A DNA stretch of 5,805 nt from Halomonas sp. (lineage in GTDB: Bacteria > Pseudomonadota > Gammaproteobacteria > Pseudomonadales > Oleiphilaceae). The notes beneath the pieces were generated by a model, which saw only the letters and a program-made list of their open reading frames with translations, was not told where the DNA came from and searched no databases. The stretch is taken from assembly GCA_007135745.1 (NCBI GenBank), contig SLIH01000159.1:1-5805 (forward strand). Reading direction: 5' to 3'. Shown piece by piece: positions 5,230-5,805 of the stretch; positions within the stretch are counted from its first letter, which is position 1; every line of letters begins with the position of its first letter. The position numbers were made by a program, and so were the translations under genes.

Positions 5230-5625
5230 ATGGGAAAGACAGCCAAAATCGTCATCACCGTTGCCACCCTGCTCATTGCGGGACTGCTGATATTTTCTCA
5301 GCTGCCCATGCGTGGTTATGAACGGGACCTGTCCAAGATCGGTGAAGGCAAGCCCGCCGTGGTTCTCGGGTTCGAAAACCACTCCCCGGTAGGCATCGAA
5401 GCCATGGACCGTATCAGCCAGGTGCGCGAAGACTACGAGCACTCGGCACTTTTCCTGGTCGCGGATCTCATGAGCGAAGAGGGTGAGGAATTCGCCCGTC
5501 GCCACGGAACCCACGATGGCTTCATTGCTCTGTTCGACGCCCAGGGCAATCGCCTGGACGTACGCCAGGTACCGGAGGATCAGACGACCCTCCGGCGCTT
5601 CCTGGAGAGCAACCTCGATCTCTGA
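5230..5625 (+). CDS. Membrane-anchored thioredoxin-like protein lacking catalytic cysteines
   Basis: The product is 131 residues with an uncleaved-type signal anchor (hydrophobic 7-24, preceded by Lys3 and Lys6), so the rest probably faces the periplasm. The soluble part has the order of a thioredoxin fold. A strand (PAVVLGFEN, 42-50) leads into a helix from NHSPVG, where the CxxC would sit; a second strand follows (SALFLVADL, 72-80), then a helix (EEGEEFARRHG). The strand pair FIALFDAQGNRLD (98-110) resembles the sheet after the cis-proline loop, but the position before it reads THDG and has no proline. There is no cysteine anywhere, so disulfide chemistry is excluded. A structural or binding role is more likely. 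The ATG at 5230 has AGGA four bases upstream. The stop directly abuts the porin stop. The fold assignment is inferred from pattern only. Confidence 0.6.
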   Translation: MGKTAKIVITVATLLIAGLLIFSQLPMRGYERDLSKIGEGKPAVVLGFENHSPVGIEAMDRISQVREDYEHSALFLVADLMSEEGEEFARRHGTHDGFIALFDAQGNRLDVRQVPEDQTTLRRFLESNLDL

Positions 5626-5805
5626 TCAGAACGAAGCCTGCACCCACAGCCAGAGCTTGTCCGTGTCCTGACTGAAGTCATCCGCGTCGTAGCTGGCCGC
5701 CTTGGCGCCAAGGGTGTAGCTGTCGCTGAGCGCATAGGTGGCCTGCAAACCAAACTCCGTGCCGTAATCAATGCTGCCGGCATCGCTCTCGAAGTTGTGG
5801 TAAAC
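5626..5805 (-). CDS. Outer-membrane beta-barrel (porin-like) protein, C-terminal 59 residues
   Basis: The frame is open from the right window edge to a TGA at 5626-5628; the start lies beyond the window. The 59 visible residues alternate polar and hydrophobic residues in strand-length blocks: TEFGLQATYAL, then SYTLGAKAASYDA, then DKLWLWVQASF. Acidic turns such as DADDFSQDTD separate them. The final strand ends in Phe, the signal read by the BAM complex for outer-membrane insertion. This matches the ends of gammaproteobacterial porins, including alginate-export-type ones, but the subfamily cannot be fixed from the tail. The acidic turns fit a marine or halophilic host. There is no space for a terminator between this gene and the convergent one. 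Confidence 0.8.
   Translation of the reverse strand, partial: VYHNFESDAGSIDYGTEFGLQATYALSDSYTLGAKAASYDADDFSQDTDKLWLWVQASF

Overview
The window looks like chromosomal DNA from a moderately GC-rich, respiring gammaproteobacterium. Evidence for this is a UbiT/UbiU/UbiV set of the proteobacterial type, a membrane-associated malate:quinone oxidoreductase and an outer-membrane beta-barrel protein ending in Phe. A halophilic or marine denitrifier (Marinobacter-, Halomonas- or Ectothiorhodospira-like) would fit, but the genus is a guess and nothing here proves it.

Layout. (1) Bases 1-983, plus strand: the 3' end of a Ser/Thr protein kinase with a C-terminal membrane anchor, followed 17 bp later by ubiT (SCP2 lipid-binding domain). 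(2) Bases 967-1149: seven copies of a heptamer, which supplies the end of ubiT, then a nested set of inverted repeats. Together they fill the gap between convergent ubiT and ubiV. (3) Bases 1193-4668, minus strand: mqo, then ubiU and ubiV, in transcription order mqo -> ubiU -> ubiV. ubiU and ubiV are 2 bp apart and surely co-transcribed. mqo is separated from ubiU by about 108 bp that hold an inverted repeat covering the ubiU ribosome-binding site. (4) Bases 4669-4937: the mqo promoter region, with several dyads. (5) Bases 4938-5625, plus strand: a 75-residue protein of unknown function and a 131-residue membrane-anchored protein that resembles a cysteine-less thioredoxin fold. (6) Bases 5626-5805, minus strand: the C-terminal end of an outer-membrane porin-like protein, whose stop codon abuts the preceding gene's stop codon.

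How the genes fit together. UbiU and UbiV are the [4Fe-4S] proteins that, with the lipid-binding UbiT, make ubiquinone without O2. All eight cluster-ligand cysteines are present with the spacing known from E. coli. Mqo passes electrons from malate into the quinone pool, so the core of the window concerns making and using quinone in a cell that probably also respires without O2, for example on nitrate. A membrane-anchored kinase directly upstream of ubiT hints at regulation, but its kinase core and any fused phosphatase domain lie outside the window.

I do not see a wholly new multi-gene system. The most interesting local signals are the hairpin that would hide the ubiU Shine-Dalgarno, the heptamer array that has become the ubiT 3' end, the REP/MITE-like nested repeat, and the cysteine-less thioredoxin-like protein.
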